In this document: positions 20,752-29,028 of the stretch, in pieces
Layout of the letters: each line of letters opens with the position of its first letter
How positions within the stretch are numbered: the first letter of the stretch is position 1
DNA from: Myxococcales bacterium
GTDB lineage: Bacteria; Myxococcota; B64-G9
Length of the DNA stretch: 51,346 nt
Assembly: GCA_012798435.1 (NCBI GenBank)
Contig: JAAZNF010000040.1
Location: 1 to 51,346 of the forward strand
Direction: 5' to 3'
Position numbers and translations under genes: made by a program
Notes under the pieces: generated by a model
What the model was told of the DNA's origin: nothing
Databases searched by the model: none
What the model saw: the letters and a program-made list of their open reading frames with translations, nothing else

Positions 20752-22476
20752 ATGTCTCGAATCACCGCAGTCGTCGTCTTGTTCGTGGCCCTGGCCGGCG
20801 TGGTGGCCGGCGCCCACTTCGCGCTCTTTCCCCGGCTCGAGAGCCTGCAAGCCAAGGAGGTCGAGGGGGAACTGCGCCTGGGCGCCCAGGTGGTCCAGGG
20901 CCTGGAGCAGAAGGCGCAAGAGCTGCTGCTAGGGAAGCTGCGCGAGCTGGCCGCCCGGCCGGCGCTGCGGGAGCTTCTGGCCCAGAAGCCCGCCGACGAG
21001 AACGTGCGCGAGGCCTGGCTCACCAACCTGCGGGCCGAGGTGGCCGCGCAGGTGGCCCTGCTACGGGACATGCCGATCCGGGACCTTTTCATCCTGGACG
21101 CCGCCGGGACGGGCCTGGTGCGAAACATCGATCTCCACTGGACCGGCAAGCCGCCCTCGGAGGATCCGGCGGTGCTGGAGATGGTACGCTCGGCGCAGGG
21201 CGGGCAGATGCGCGCCGGCGTGGTCGCCAGCGGTTCGCAGCTGCTGCGGGTGGCGGCGGTGCCTGTTGGCAACACCCCCCCGCAGGGGATCCTGCTGCTC
21301 CAGGCTCTGGTCGACGATCAGAGCGCGCGGAACTTCCGCGGAAAGCTGCCGCTGGAGATCGAGGAGATGGACGTGGCCGTGATGTTCGGCGGCGACGGCG
21401 TGGCGGGGACCTCCCTGGCGGAGGAGAAACTCGAGTGGCTGCACCAGGCCGCCAAACAGCCTCCGCTCTCGGAGTGGCTGGCGGGCAAGCGCGGCGAGGA
21501 CTCGCTGGTGTTCTCCTTCGGGCCGAAGGGCCGGTTGCGAGCGGCGGCCATCGCGGCCATCGCGGCGGAAGCGGCGGAGCCGGCGTGCCATTCGCTCATC
21601 GTGATCCGGGACCTCGATGCCTTGCGGCGGCCGTTTGCGGAGCTTCTACTCTGGACCGGCGCGGCGGCCGGGGCGGCCTGGATCGCGCTGTCGCTGCTGC
21701 TCCTCGTCTTCGGCGGCCGGTTCTTCCGGGCCAGCGCGGCGCTGGAGCGCGAGGCGCTCTCGGTGTTGCACGGGGAGAAGGCGGCGGTGACCCCACGCGG
21801 GCCGGCCCTGATCCGGTCCCTCGCGGAGATCTTCAACCAGGTGCGGGAGATGGCGCCCACCACGGCCAAGCCGCCAGCGTCAGACGCTCCAGCGGCGGTC
21901 GAAACTCCTCCCGACCAGGTCCCAACGGAGACGGCCGAGGCCGTGAAGACCAGTTCCGGAGAGCCCCTGCCCACGGAACCCGCCGCTCCCGCGGAGCCCC
22001 CCACTGAAACCCACGAGGTCCCCGGCGAGGAGCCCCGCCAGGGCGAGGCGCCGGCGCCCGAGGAGGCCGCAGCAGCGGTGGCCGAGGTGCCGGCATCCGG
22101 AGAACGGGACGAGAGCGCGGCGCCCCAGGCCGGCGCCCGGGAGGACGTGGCGGAGGAGGACGAGGCCGAAGACGAGAAGACCCGCGAGGTGGCGGCCTTC
22201 TCCATGGCCATGCCGCCGCCCCCCCCACCCCCGGCCGCGCAGCCCGAGAGTGCGCCGGCGGAGGAGGACGACGATATGAAGGCGGTCTACCAGGAGTTCG
22301 TCAAGGCCAAGGAGTCGTTGGGGGAGCGGGTGGAGAAACTCAACTACGAGCGGTTCCGCCGCAAGCTGCTGAGGGAACGGGAAGGGCTGGTGGCGAAGCA
22401 CGGCTGCCGCACGGTGAATTTCGAGGTGGTGATCCGTGGTGGTCAGGTGAGCCTGCGCCCCCGCATCGTGCGCTGA
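20752..22476 (+). CDS. Two-pass membrane sensor with MXAN_5187-like C-terminal domain
   Basis: A 574-residue protein. TM1 lies at about 4-26, then an extracytoplasmic sensor domain of about 260 residues that resembles chemoreceptor Cache-type domains, then TM2 at about 298-323. A cytoplasmic Pro/Glu/Ala-rich low-complexity linker (about 365-500, ending in a run of prolines) leads to a conserved C-terminal domain of about 70 residues (YQEFVKAKESLGERVEKLNY to RPRIVR) that matches the MXAN_5187 type known from Myxococcus. No HAMP, kinase or methyl-accepting domain is recognisable, so its output is unknown. It lies 13 bases after the coiled-coil gene with GCGAGG as ribosome site, within the cyclase operon. 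Confidence 0.78.
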   Translation: MSRITAVVVLFVALAGVVAGAHFALFPRLESLQAKEVEGELRLGAQVVQGLEQKAQELLLGKLRELAARPALRELLAQKPADENVREAWLTNLRAEVAAQVALLRDMPIRDLFILDAAGTGLVRNIDLHWTGKPPSEDPAVLEMVRSAQGGQMRAGVVASGSQLLRVAAVPVGNTPPQGILLLQALVDDQSARNFRGKLPLEIEEMDVAVMFGGDGVAGTSLAEEKLEWLHQAAKQPPLSEWLAGKRGEDSLVFSFGPKGRLRAAAIAAIAAEAAEPACHSLIVIRDLDALRRPFAELLLWTGAAAGAAWIALSLLLLVFGGRFFRASAALEREALSVLHGEKAAVTPRGPALIRSLAEIFNQVREMAPTTAKPPASDAPAAVETPPDQVPTETAEAVKTSSGEPLPTEPAAPAEPPTETHEVPGEEPRQGEAPAPEEAAAAVAEVPASGERDESAAPQAGAREDVAEEDEAEDEKTREVAAFSMAMPPPPPPPAAQPESAPAEEDDDMKAVYQEFVKAKESLGERVEKLNYERFRRKLLREREGLVAKHGCRTVNFEVVIRGGQVSLRPRIVR

Positions 22477-22530
22477 CGGGCGCTCGAAGACACGGATGCG
22501 CTGTCCAACACCGGGTCCAGGAGAGGTCTC

Positions 22531-24021
22531 ATGAAAAAATCGATCCGGCCGATCATCTGCATTCTCTCTGCGTTCGCCGCGGCGTCCTGCGCAGGGCCCG
22601 ACCAGGCGACCCGCGATCGCACCAGTGTCGCCTCGGACGCCGAGAAGTCGCCCACCTCAGTGGAGGGCATGACCGCGGCCGTGCTGGAGATCGAGGAGGC
22701 GCTGCGCGGTGGGACCATCCGCGCGCTGAACGAGCAGTACCGGCGGCCGTACCAGCTCGATCCCCAGGACCCCTTCAAGCGCTTCCTGTACGCCTACTCC
22801 ATCTCCGATCGCAACGAGGCCTGGCAGGAGCTCACCAAGATCACCAAGCTGAACGACCGCTTCTACTGGGCCTTCCTCGGCATGGCCATCATCCTCGACG
22901 GCTGGAAGGTGGACGATCAGGCCGAGGACGCCTTCCGAAAGGCGCTGGCCCTGGGGCCGCGCGTGGCGTTGGGCCAGGCGCGCTTCGGCAAGTTCTTCCT
23001 GCGCAAGGGCGACGGCCCGGCGGCCATCGAACATCTGCAACGCGCGGTGGAGCTGGATCCGAAGCGGCTTGTCTTCTTGCTCGATCTGGCGCGCGCGCAG
23101 GCGCTGGCCGGCAAGCTCCCCGAGGCGTTGCAGAGCTACCACAAGCTCACTGAACGCGATCCGGCCTCGTTCGCTGGCTTTCAGGAGATGGGCGCGGTGA
23201 TGGAGAAGGCCGGCGATCGCGAGGGCGCCATCCAGGCGCTGCGGCGGGCCGCCGAGCTCGACGACAAGGCTTACGGCGTGCGCTTCGACCGCGCCCGCCT
23301 GCTGGAAGAGGCGGGCCGCCCGGAGGAGGCGCTGCCGGTCCTGCAAGACGCCTGCCAGACGGCGCCGGAGACCATGGCCTGCTGGCTCAAGCTCGCCGCC
23401 CTGGCCGCGGCGCAGGGGAAGCCGGACGTGCGGCAGCTCGCCTACGAGCGCGTGGTGGCTCTGGAACCGGCGCACCTCGAGGCCAACCGATTCCTGGGCC
23501 CGGTCTACTTGGAGGCGGGGGAGATCGAGAAGGCCCAGCTCGCCTTTCAGGCGGTGTTGCGCAAGGACGCGGCCGACGTGGAGGCGCTGTGGGGCCTGGC
23601 CCGCATCTTCGACCAGGGCGAGGAGCACTCGCGGGCCATCGAGTTCTGCGAGCGGCTCCTTGCGGTTCAGCCGGATCACGCCGGTGCGCGTGAACTCGAG
23701 AAGAAGATCTTTTCACGGTACGCCATCCTCGATCCGCCCATCGAAGGCAAGACGCCGGACCAGGTGTTCGGGCGCAACCAGGCCCACCTGTTGTCGGTGT
23801 ACAAGCAGCGGCTCAAGGAGAACCCGCGCTTGCAGGGGGAGCTTTTGGTGAAGGTGCGGGTGACGGACGAGGGGACCGTCGAGGAGGCCGTCCCGGCGCA
23901 GAACTCGGTGGGTGACCCGGTGCTGGAGCTGTGCGCGGTGTGGAACCTCAAGCGCTCGAGGTTCCCCAAGGGGCTCGGAGCGACCTACGACTTCGCGCTC
24001 ACGCTCCGACCGGGGGGCTGA
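22531..24021 (+). CDS. TPR lipoprotein with AgmX/PglI-like C-terminal domain
   Basis: A 496-residue exported protein with a strong AGGAGAGG ribosome site. The signal peptide ends FAAASC, a lipobox. About ten TPR-like helical repeats fill residues 60-400. The C-terminus, about 405-495, has LQGELLVKVRVTDEGTVEEA and a conserved Cys and FPKG, resembling the TonB-like AgmX/PglI C-terminal domain of Myxococcus gliding proteins. TPR and this domain together suggest a periplasmic docking platform in a trans-envelope complex. It lies in the operon between the MXAN_5187-like sensor and the NamZ gene. The C-terminal assignment is by motif resemblance and moderate in certainty. Confidence 0.78.
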   Translation: MKKSIRPIICILSAFAAASCAGPDQATRDRTSVASDAEKSPTSVEGMTAAVLEIEEALRGGTIRALNEQYRRPYQLDPQDPFKRFLYAYSISDRNEAWQELTKITKLNDRFYWAFLGMAIILDGWKVDDQAEDAFRKALALGPRVALGQARFGKFFLRKGDGPAAIEHLQRAVELDPKRLVFLLDLARAQALAGKLPEALQSYHKLTERDPASFAGFQEMGAVMEKAGDREGAIQALRRAAELDDKAYGVRFDRARLLEEAGRPEEALPVLQDACQTAPETMACWLKLAALAAAQGKPDVRQLAYERVVALEPAHLEANRFLGPVYLEAGEIEKAQLAFQAVLRKDAADVEALWGLARIFDQGEEHSRAIEFCERLLAVQPDHAGARELEKKIFSRYAILDPPIEGKTPDQVFGRNQAHLLSVYKQRLKENPRLQGELLVKVRVTDEGTVEEAVPAQNSVGDPVLELCAVWNLKRSRFPKGLGATYDFALTLRPGG

Positions 24022-25209
24022 GTGGCCCCGTCGGTCGAGAGCGGGCTGGACGTCCTGGCGGGCGAGAGGTTCCGGCGCCTGCGCGGTAGGCGGCTGGGGC
24101 TGCTCTCCCACCCGGCCTCCATCGACCGCGAGCTGCGCCATGCCTTGCCACTGCTTCGCGAGGCCGGCGCCGACCTGCGGGTGCTGTTCGGCCCCGAGCA
24201 CGGGTTTTCTGGTGTGGCCCAGGACATGCAGCCGGTCGCTGGCGAGCGGCGCGGCGCCGTCCCCACCGTGAGCCTGTACGGTGCGACGGAAGAGACGCTG
24301 GCGCCCGCGCGCGAGGTGCTCGCAGACATCGAGGTGCTGCTGGTCGATCTGCAGGACGTGGGCAGCCGCTACTACACCTTCGCCGCCAGCGCACGGTACT
24401 GCCTGCGGGCCTGCCGGGACGCCGGAGTGCGCCTGATCGTCCTCGACCGGCCCAATCCGCTCGGTGGCGTGGTGATGGAAGGACCGTGCCTTCGGCCCGA
24501 GATGCGGTCGTTCGTGGGGGCCTTTGCGGTGCCGGTTCGCCACGGTCTGACCATCGGTGAGCTGCTGCGGCTCGCGGCCCAGGAAGAAAGGTGTGAAGAC
24601 GCGCTCGAGGTGGTACCCATGCGCGGCTGGCGCCGCCGCATGTGGTTCGACGAGACGGGGCTCCCCTGGGTGCTGCCGTCGCCCAACATGCCCACGCTGG
24701 ACACGGCGGTGGTGTACCCCGGGGCCTGCCTGTTCGAGGCCACCAATCTCTCCGAGGGCCGCGGTACCACCCGGCCGTTCGAGCTCATCGGCGCGCCCTG
24801 GCTCGACGGCGAGCGCCTGGCCGAGTCCATGAACGCGCACGCCCTCCCGGGCGTCCGCTACCGGCCCGTCGAGTTTTCTCCTGCCTTCCACAAACACGCG
24901 GGTGCGATCTGCCGGGGCGTCCAGGTCCACGTCACCGACCGGTCTGCCTTCGAGCCGTTCCTGGCGGGGCTATTCCTTCTGGCACAGGCGCGGCGCCAGC
25001 TTCCAGAAAAGTTCGCCTGGCGCGAGCGGCCGTACGAATTCGTCGCCGACCGGCCGGCCATGGATCTCTTGTGCGGTTCCGAGCGCGAGCGGCTCGCCAT
25101 CGAGCGCGGCGCGGATCTCTCGGCGTTGGCGGTGGAGTGGCGCGGCGAGTGCCATGAATTCGCCAGACGCCGCAGGGAGTGTCTACTGTACCCGGAGGAC
25201 GAGCCGTGA
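24022..25209 (+). CDS. namZ: NamZ-type exo-beta-N-acetylmuramidase (DUF1343)
   Basis: A 395-residue protein of the DUF1343 family, known in Bacillus as NamZ, which removes terminal N-acetylmuramic acid from peptidoglycan fragments. Family signatures: FGPEHGFSG (about 62-70), VLLVDLQDVGSRYYT (about 108-122), LDRPNPLGG (about 143-151), PSPNMPTLD and FEATNLSEGRGTTRPFE (about 240-256). The start is GTG immediately after the previous stop, with a G-rich ribosome site inside the upstream gene. There is no signal peptide, so it would work in the cytoplasm or during wall recycling. It is followed by nadD in a GTGA overlap. Sitting in an operon with a membrane cyclase and envelope scaffolds, it suggests a wall-related purpose for the whole unit. 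Confidence 0.87.
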   Translation: MAPSVESGLDVLAGERFRRLRGRRLGLLSHPASIDRELRHALPLLREAGADLRVLFGPEHGFSGVAQDMQPVAGERRGAVPTVSLYGATEETLAPAREVLADIEVLLVDLQDVGSRYYTFAASARYCLRACRDAGVRLIVLDRPNPLGGVVMEGPCLRPEMRSFVGAFAVPVRHGLTIGELLRLAAQEERCEDALEVVPMRGWRRRMWFDETGLPWVLPSPNMPTLDTAVVYPGACLFEATNLSEGRGTTRPFELIGAPWLDGERLAESMNAHALPGVRYRPVEFSPAFHKHAGAICRGVQVHVTDRSAFEPFLAGLFLLAQARRQLPEKFAWRERPYEFVADRPAMDLLCGSERERLAIERGADLSALAVEWRGECHEFARRRRECLLYPEDEP

Positions 25210-25775
25210 ACGTCGCGCTGCTGGGTGGCTCCTTCGACCCGCCGCATCTCGCCCACCAGATGATCTGCCTGTACCTCCTCGAAGCGGAAAGCTTCGAGCA
25301 GGTGTGGCTGCTGCCGTGCTTTCGGCACGCCTTCGGAAAAACGCTGGCGCCGTTCGCGGACCGCCTCACGATGTGCCGGCATCTCGCCCGGCCCTTCGGC
25401 GGACGGGTGGTGGTATCGGAGATCGAGCGCGAGCTTCCGGGCGGCGAGGGCGTCAACCGCACCGTGGACACGGTGGCGGCCCTGAAGGCGCAGAACCCGT
25501 CTGCTCGCTTCACCTTCGTGGTGGGCTCCGACATCCCCGCCCAGGCGCCGGCCTGGAAAGACTTCGACCGGCTGCGCGGGATGGTGGAGTTCTTGGTGTT
25601 GCGCCGGCCCGGGTATGACGAGGAGCTCTTGGGCTGGAGCTATGCGCCGGTGGCCATGCCCGACGTCTCTTCCACCGGAGTCCGCGAGCGCATCCGCCGG
25701 AATGATAGCGTGCGGGGCCTGCTCCCGGCCGCCGTGGCGAGCTTCATCGAGGAGCATAAGCTCTACCGGACATGA
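25206..25775 (+). CDS. nadD: Nicotinate-nucleotide adenylyltransferase
   Basis: From the GTG at 25206 this is a 189-residue nucleotidyltransferase that makes nicotinate adenine dinucleotide in NAD synthesis. It has the dinucleotide-fold start GGSFDPPHLAH with the HxxH catalytic histidines H14 and H17, and the late SSTGVRERI motif. The GTG overlaps the NamZ stop as GTGA, which decides the start; an upstream ATG at 25179 would add nine residues that do not belong to the family. It is the last gene of the cyclase operon. The size matches the family. Confidence 0.93.
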   Translation: MNVALLGGSFDPPHLAHQMICLYLLEAESFEQVWLLPCFRHAFGKTLAPFADRLTMCRHLARPFGGRVVVSEIERELPGGEGVNRTVDTVAALKAQNPSARFTFVVGSDIPAQAPAWKDFDRLRGMVEFLVLRRPGYDEELLGWSYAPVAMPDVSSTGVRERIRRNDSVRGLLPAAVASFIEEHKLYRT

Positions 25776-25891
25776 TCTTCCTGGATGGCTCCTGCGATTC
25801 GGCAAGAGGTCGCGCTCACGTATTGCCGCGCCTGCTATTGCGGCAGCGCGTCCATGCGCCGCGGGACATTGGTTTGATCCTCCCGGGACAA

Positions 25892-25915
25892 GAGGAGCAT
25901 GCCTGCATGCTCCTC
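25892..25915. repeat. Perfect hairpin after nadD
   Basis: GAGGAGCATG (25892-25901) pairs with CATGCTCCTC (25906-25915) around a CCTG loop: ten perfect base pairs. It lacks a T-run. It may be a transcript end or a protein-binding palindrome. Confidence 0.6.
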
Positions 25916-25937
25916 ATAGTTGCGATTTCAGCCGAAG

Positions 25938-26008
25938 CCCGACCGCCGTCAAGGGCCGAGCGTAGCGAGTTCCAAAGGAAGCGCAGACCCTTGACGGCAC
26001 AGGTCGGG
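25938..26008. repeat. Large bulged inverted repeat
   Basis: CCCGACC + GCCGTCAAGGG (25938-25955) pairs with CCCTTGACGGC (25988-25998) and GGTCGGG (26002-26008), separated by a three-base ACA bulge. The stem is 18 base pairs and the loop 32 bases. It is long and precise for chance; it could be a dispersed extragenic element or an RNA structure. Confidence 0.6.
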
Positions 26009-26026
26009 TGGAGGCTACCAAGGGAG

Positions 26027-26059
26027 AAAAAAAAGAGGGCCTCCGAAGAGGCCCTCTTT
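26027..26059 (-). terminator. Rho-independent terminator of the 929-residue lipoprotein gene
   Basis: GAGGGCCTC (26035-26043), loop CGAA, GAGGCCCTC (26048-26056), extended by three A-T pairs. Read on the minus strand the stem is followed by eight T residues (complement of 26027-26034). It lies 23 bases after the stop codon. On the plus strand only TTT follows, so it works chiefly for the minus-strand gene. Confidence 0.85.
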
Positions 26060-26081
26060 CGCTACTACGACAACTATCCGA

Positions 26082-28871
26082 TCACAGCGGGGTGGCGGTG
26101 ACCACGAGTTGGAACGGGCCCTGGCCGGTATAGGCCGCCGAGTACTGGTCGACGAACAGGTAGTAGGTGCCGGCGCCCAGAGTGGTAGTGATCTTCGAGA
26201 GGTAACCAGTTCCGCTGTCGTCATCGCAGGCGATCTCGGAGGCCGCGTTCTCACAGTCGGTGCGCAGGTACATCACCGAGTCGTCGAACGCGCTGCCGAC
26301 GTCCATGAGCTCGGCCACCACGTTGGAGCGGGCCTCGAGCGTGAAGCTGTACACCAGGTCCGCGCCGTCGGTGTAGTACTGGCAGTCGCCGTAGTAATCA
26401 GCGCGGGCGCCCGTGAGGTCGCCGTCCACCGTCGCGGTGCCCGAGCTGAGATCGATGGCGATGGCGCCGGTGCAGGTGTCGTTCTCGGGCGGCGGGGTGA
26501 CGTGGGCCAGGATGTCGAAGGCCTCGCCGTTGCCGCCGGCGGTATTGGCGTTCGTCACGGCCATGATCACCACGCCGGTGTAAGGCGCCACGAAGTCCAT
26601 CACCACCGGCTGGCCGGCCGCGGAGGCGGTCAGGTTGTACGCCTGGACCAGCGTGGGCGCTTCGGGATCGGCGTAGAACTCGCAATAGAAATAGCATTCG
26701 AGGGTGCCGAAGGCGTAGCCCATGACTTGCGGTTGGAGCTGGCCGTCCGCCGGCGGGGTCACCGTCACGGAGATCATGGCACCGGCCTCGACCGTCATGG
26801 TGTAGAAGGCGAAGTTGGTCAAGGGGTCGAGTTGCTGGCCGGTGACCTGGAGATCGGTGCCGATCACCGGGGCGCCGGCGTCGATCGTGTTCTGGACGTT
26901 GACGGAGGTATCGTAGGTGGCGCCGGTGATCAGGCGGTTGTCCGGATCCCACACCAGATGCAGGTAGTGGCCGCTCTCGCGGATGAACGTGATGCCCGGC
27001 TCGGCTGCCAGGATGTCGCCCGACTCCAGCTCCGTCGCGGGTCCCAGCAAGTCGAACAGCGGGGAGTAGAGCTGCTCGGTGGGGGTCGTGAACCCGGTCG
27101 GATTGAAGCCGGTGAACCACACCACCTGGCCAGCGTCGGCGATGAGGTGGTCGATGCCCAGGTTGGGGAACATCGAGTTGGGGATGAGGGAGTTGACCCC
27201 GAGGCCGGTGTAGCTCTGGCCGGCCTCCAGCAGCGGGGAGGCCACCTTCACGATCTCCGCCGTGTACAGGCTGGGAAGGCCTTCCTTCTCTTTGATCAGC
27301 ACGAACACGCGCATGTCGTGGTCGGCATACCAGATGCCCTCGGCCGGGTACACGGTGCCGGAGTCGACCAGCGTCTCGCCTTCGCCGATGAGGTTCATGT
27401 CGTTGTCGAACATCTTCATCTGCATGGTGGTGGTGGCCGCGGCGTCCACGTACACGCCGAAGTCGAGGAAGTCGCCGGTTGTGAGGCCGAGGCTGAAGCC
27501 CTGCTCGCCGCCCGCGGGCATGTCGCCGTCGATGTGGTTCTGGCCGTCCGCCGCGGTGATGGACTTCTGATCGATCTCGATGGCGAAGGTCTTGTTGGGG
27601 CCGATGGAGAGGAAGAAGTCCTGCACCACCAGGTAGTCACCGCCGATGGGCGCGCGGAAGAAGGCGTCCACGTCCAGGCCGATCTCGTCGCTGGTCGGGT
27701 CCTTGAGCAGGGTGCCGTCGGGACCGAACACGAGCAGCGCCATGAAGGTGTCGCTGACCTGGGTCTCGACCGGGGCGCCGAGCGAGGTCACCTGGATGAC
27801 GTCGTCGACCAGCAGATCGGGGACGGAGAAGAACTTGAGCGAGCCGTCGTTGAAGTCGCCGTTCTTGGCGTCGTGCGGCAGGAAGAAGTCCACCGTGGTG
27901 GGGGCCGCCTTGCGGGTCACGGTCACGAAGTAGGAGAAGTCCGCGCCGCCCACGCCGGGGGCGGAAAGGCCGAACAACATGTTGATCATGTTGTTGTAGT
28001 CGCTGACTTCCAGGATGTAGAGGCCGTCCTTGGGCAGGTACACCTCGCGCTCCGAGGTGAGCCCGTTGGGGTTCAGGCAGAAGCGCACGTAGAAGGTCTC
28101 GAAGGTGTCGGGGTCGACGCCGAGCAGGACGAACGTCGGCAGGGCCGCGCCCTCGGAGGTGGCGCTGATGCGAAGGTATGTGCCGGCGGTGCCCATGAAC
28201 ACGAAGCCGTCGAAGTCCGGGACCAGGTTGCCGTCGCCGGCCGCGTCGAAGGGAGCCTGGATGACGCCGCCCAGGGTGACCGACTGGCCCTCGGCCGGGA
28301 TCTGGAACTGGGCCGGGGTCGCGCCGGGGAGGAAGAGGTCGTTGTTCTCTGCGCCTTCCGCCACGTCCGGCTGGGGCAGCCGGTCGGCGACACAGGTGCC
28401 GTTCTCGGGGTGGGTACCCGCGCCGCACACCACGTCGGGCACGCACTCGCCGTTGTCCAGGTGGGTGCCGGGGGCGCAGGCGTCGATGTTGGCCTCGCAC
28501 TTGCCGGTGGTCGGGTTGAAGGTGGTGCCGACATCACAGGTGGGCACCGGCTTGCACTCGGTGCCGTCCCAGTATTCCTGATCGCCGCACTTGGGTACGC
28601 AGCGGCCGTTGATGAGCTCGGTGCCGGCGGCGCAATCGGTGATGTTGGCCTCGCACTTGCCGGTCGAGGGATTGAAGGTCGTGCCGGTGTCGCACGCCGG
28701 AATGTCTTTGCAGATGGCGCCGGTGCTGTCCCAGTACTGCCCGTCGGCGCACTGGGGCACGCACTTGCCGCCTTCCTTCTTGGTTCCGGGGCCGCACGAG
28801 GTGGAGTCGCCGCAGCCGCTCGCCCAGGCGCCCATCGCCATGGTCACTGCCAGGATCAGCAACTTCTTCAT
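26082..28871 (-). CDS. Large Cys-rich lipoprotein with tandem N-terminal repeats
   Basis: A 929-residue exported protein with an excellent AAGGAGG ribosome site. The signal ends ASGC, so it is a lipoprotein. Residues 20-165 hold a Cys-rich, EGF-like array; two near-identical units repeat the pattern CDxGTTFNPxTGKCEANI. The central 170-800 region is beta-rich with no named domain, and several segments look like Ig/pre-peptidase type modules. The C-terminal part (about 815-929, ending GTYYLFVDQYSAAYTGQGPF) resembles a bacterial pre-peptidase C-terminal domain. No protease catalytic motif is seen. It is a stand-alone transcription unit with its own promoter and terminator. Large lipoproteins of this style are common in Myxococcota; the function is unknown. 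Confidence 0.8.
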   Translation of the reverse strand: MKKLLILAVTMAMGAWASGCGDSTSCGPGTKKEGGKCVPQCADGQYWDSTGAICKDIPACDTGTTFNPSTGKCEANITDCAAGTELINGRCVPKCGDQEYWDGTECKPVPTCDVGTTFNPTTGKCEANIDACAPGTHLDNGECVPDVVCGAGTHPENGTCVADRLPQPDVAEGAENNDLFLPGATPAQFQIPAEGQSVTLGGVIQAPFDAAGDGNLVPDFDGFVFMGTAGTYLRISATSEGAALPTFVLLGVDPDTFETFYVRFCLNPNGLTSEREVYLPKDGLYILEVSDYNNMINMLFGLSAPGVGGADFSYFVTVTRKAAPTTVDFFLPHDAKNGDFNDGSLKFFSVPDLLVDDVIQVTSLGAPVETQVSDTFMALLVFGPDGTLLKDPTSDEIGLDVDAFFRAPIGGDYLVVQDFFLSIGPNKTFAIEIDQKSITAADGQNHIDGDMPAGGEQGFSLGLTTGDFLDFGVYVDAAATTTMQMKMFDNDMNLIGEGETLVDSGTVYPAEGIWYADHDMRVFVLIKEKEGLPSLYTAEIVKVASPLLEAGQSYTGLGVNSLIPNSMFPNLGIDHLIADAGQVVWFTGFNPTGFTTPTEQLYSPLFDLLGPATELESGDILAAEPGITFIRESGHYLHLVWDPDNRLITGATYDTSVNVQNTIDAGAPVIGTDLQVTGQQLDPLTNFAFYTMTVEAGAMISVTVTPPADGQLQPQVMGYAFGTLECYFYCEFYADPEAPTLVQAYNLTASAAGQPVVMDFVAPYTGVVIMAVTNANTAGGNGEAFDILAHVTPPPENDTCTGAIAIDLSSGTATVDGDLTGARADYYGDCQYYTDGADLVYSFTLEARSNVVAELMDVGSAFDDSVMYLRTDCENAASEIACDDDSGTGYLSKITTTLGAGTYYLFVDQYSAAYTGQGPFQLVVTATPL

Positions 28872-28883
28872 TTCTTCCTCCTT

Positions 28884-28893
28884 AACCGCGGTT
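28884..28893. repeat. Palindrome in the lipoprotein leader
   Basis: AACCGCGGTT, a perfect ten-base palindrome in the 5' leader just upstream of the ribosome site. A second inverted repeat, AGAATCT (28902-28908) and AGATTCT (28920-28926), overlaps the predicted -10 region. Either could be an operator. Confidence 0.4.
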
Positions 28894-28921
28894 TAAAGAA
28901 CAGAATCTAGAATCGCGGCAG

Positions 28922-28949
28922 ATTCTCACCTTTAAACGCAGCGTGTCAA
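28922..28949 (-). promoter_or_regulatory. Promoter of the 929-residue lipoprotein gene
   Basis: On the minus strand a perfect TTGACA (28949-28944) is followed after 16 bases by GAGAAT (28927-28922). The predicted start of transcription is near 28915, giving a leader of about 44 bases. Confidence 0.5.
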
Positions 28950-29028
28950 GAAAAAAAGAAGAAAAATCGATCTTGTTTCCGTAAATAGAGTGCGTTTTAT
29001 GTGTCTTGAAAAATTGAACAAGCCGAGA

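Larger units (their letters stand above)
25776..26026. other. Convergent intergenic region with structured DNA
   Basis: The gap between nadD and the convergent lipoprotein gene has no convincing gene. It contains a small perfect hairpin and a larger bulged inverted repeat, listed separately, and then the terminator at 26027-26059. The plus-strand operon has no T-rich terminator here, so the small hairpin may serve as its end. Confidence 0.6.

Noticed and set aside
25772-26101. Open frame of 109 codons just after nadD
   Set aside because: It overlaps the hairpins and terminator, has no ribosome site and no domain; codon use does not resemble neighbouring genes.
26109-28910. Long plus-strand open frame (933 codons) opposite the Cys-rich lipoprotein
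   Set aside because: The minus-strand gene has a signal peptide, ribosome site, promoter and terminator. The plus frame is low-complexity His/Val-rich and has none of these.
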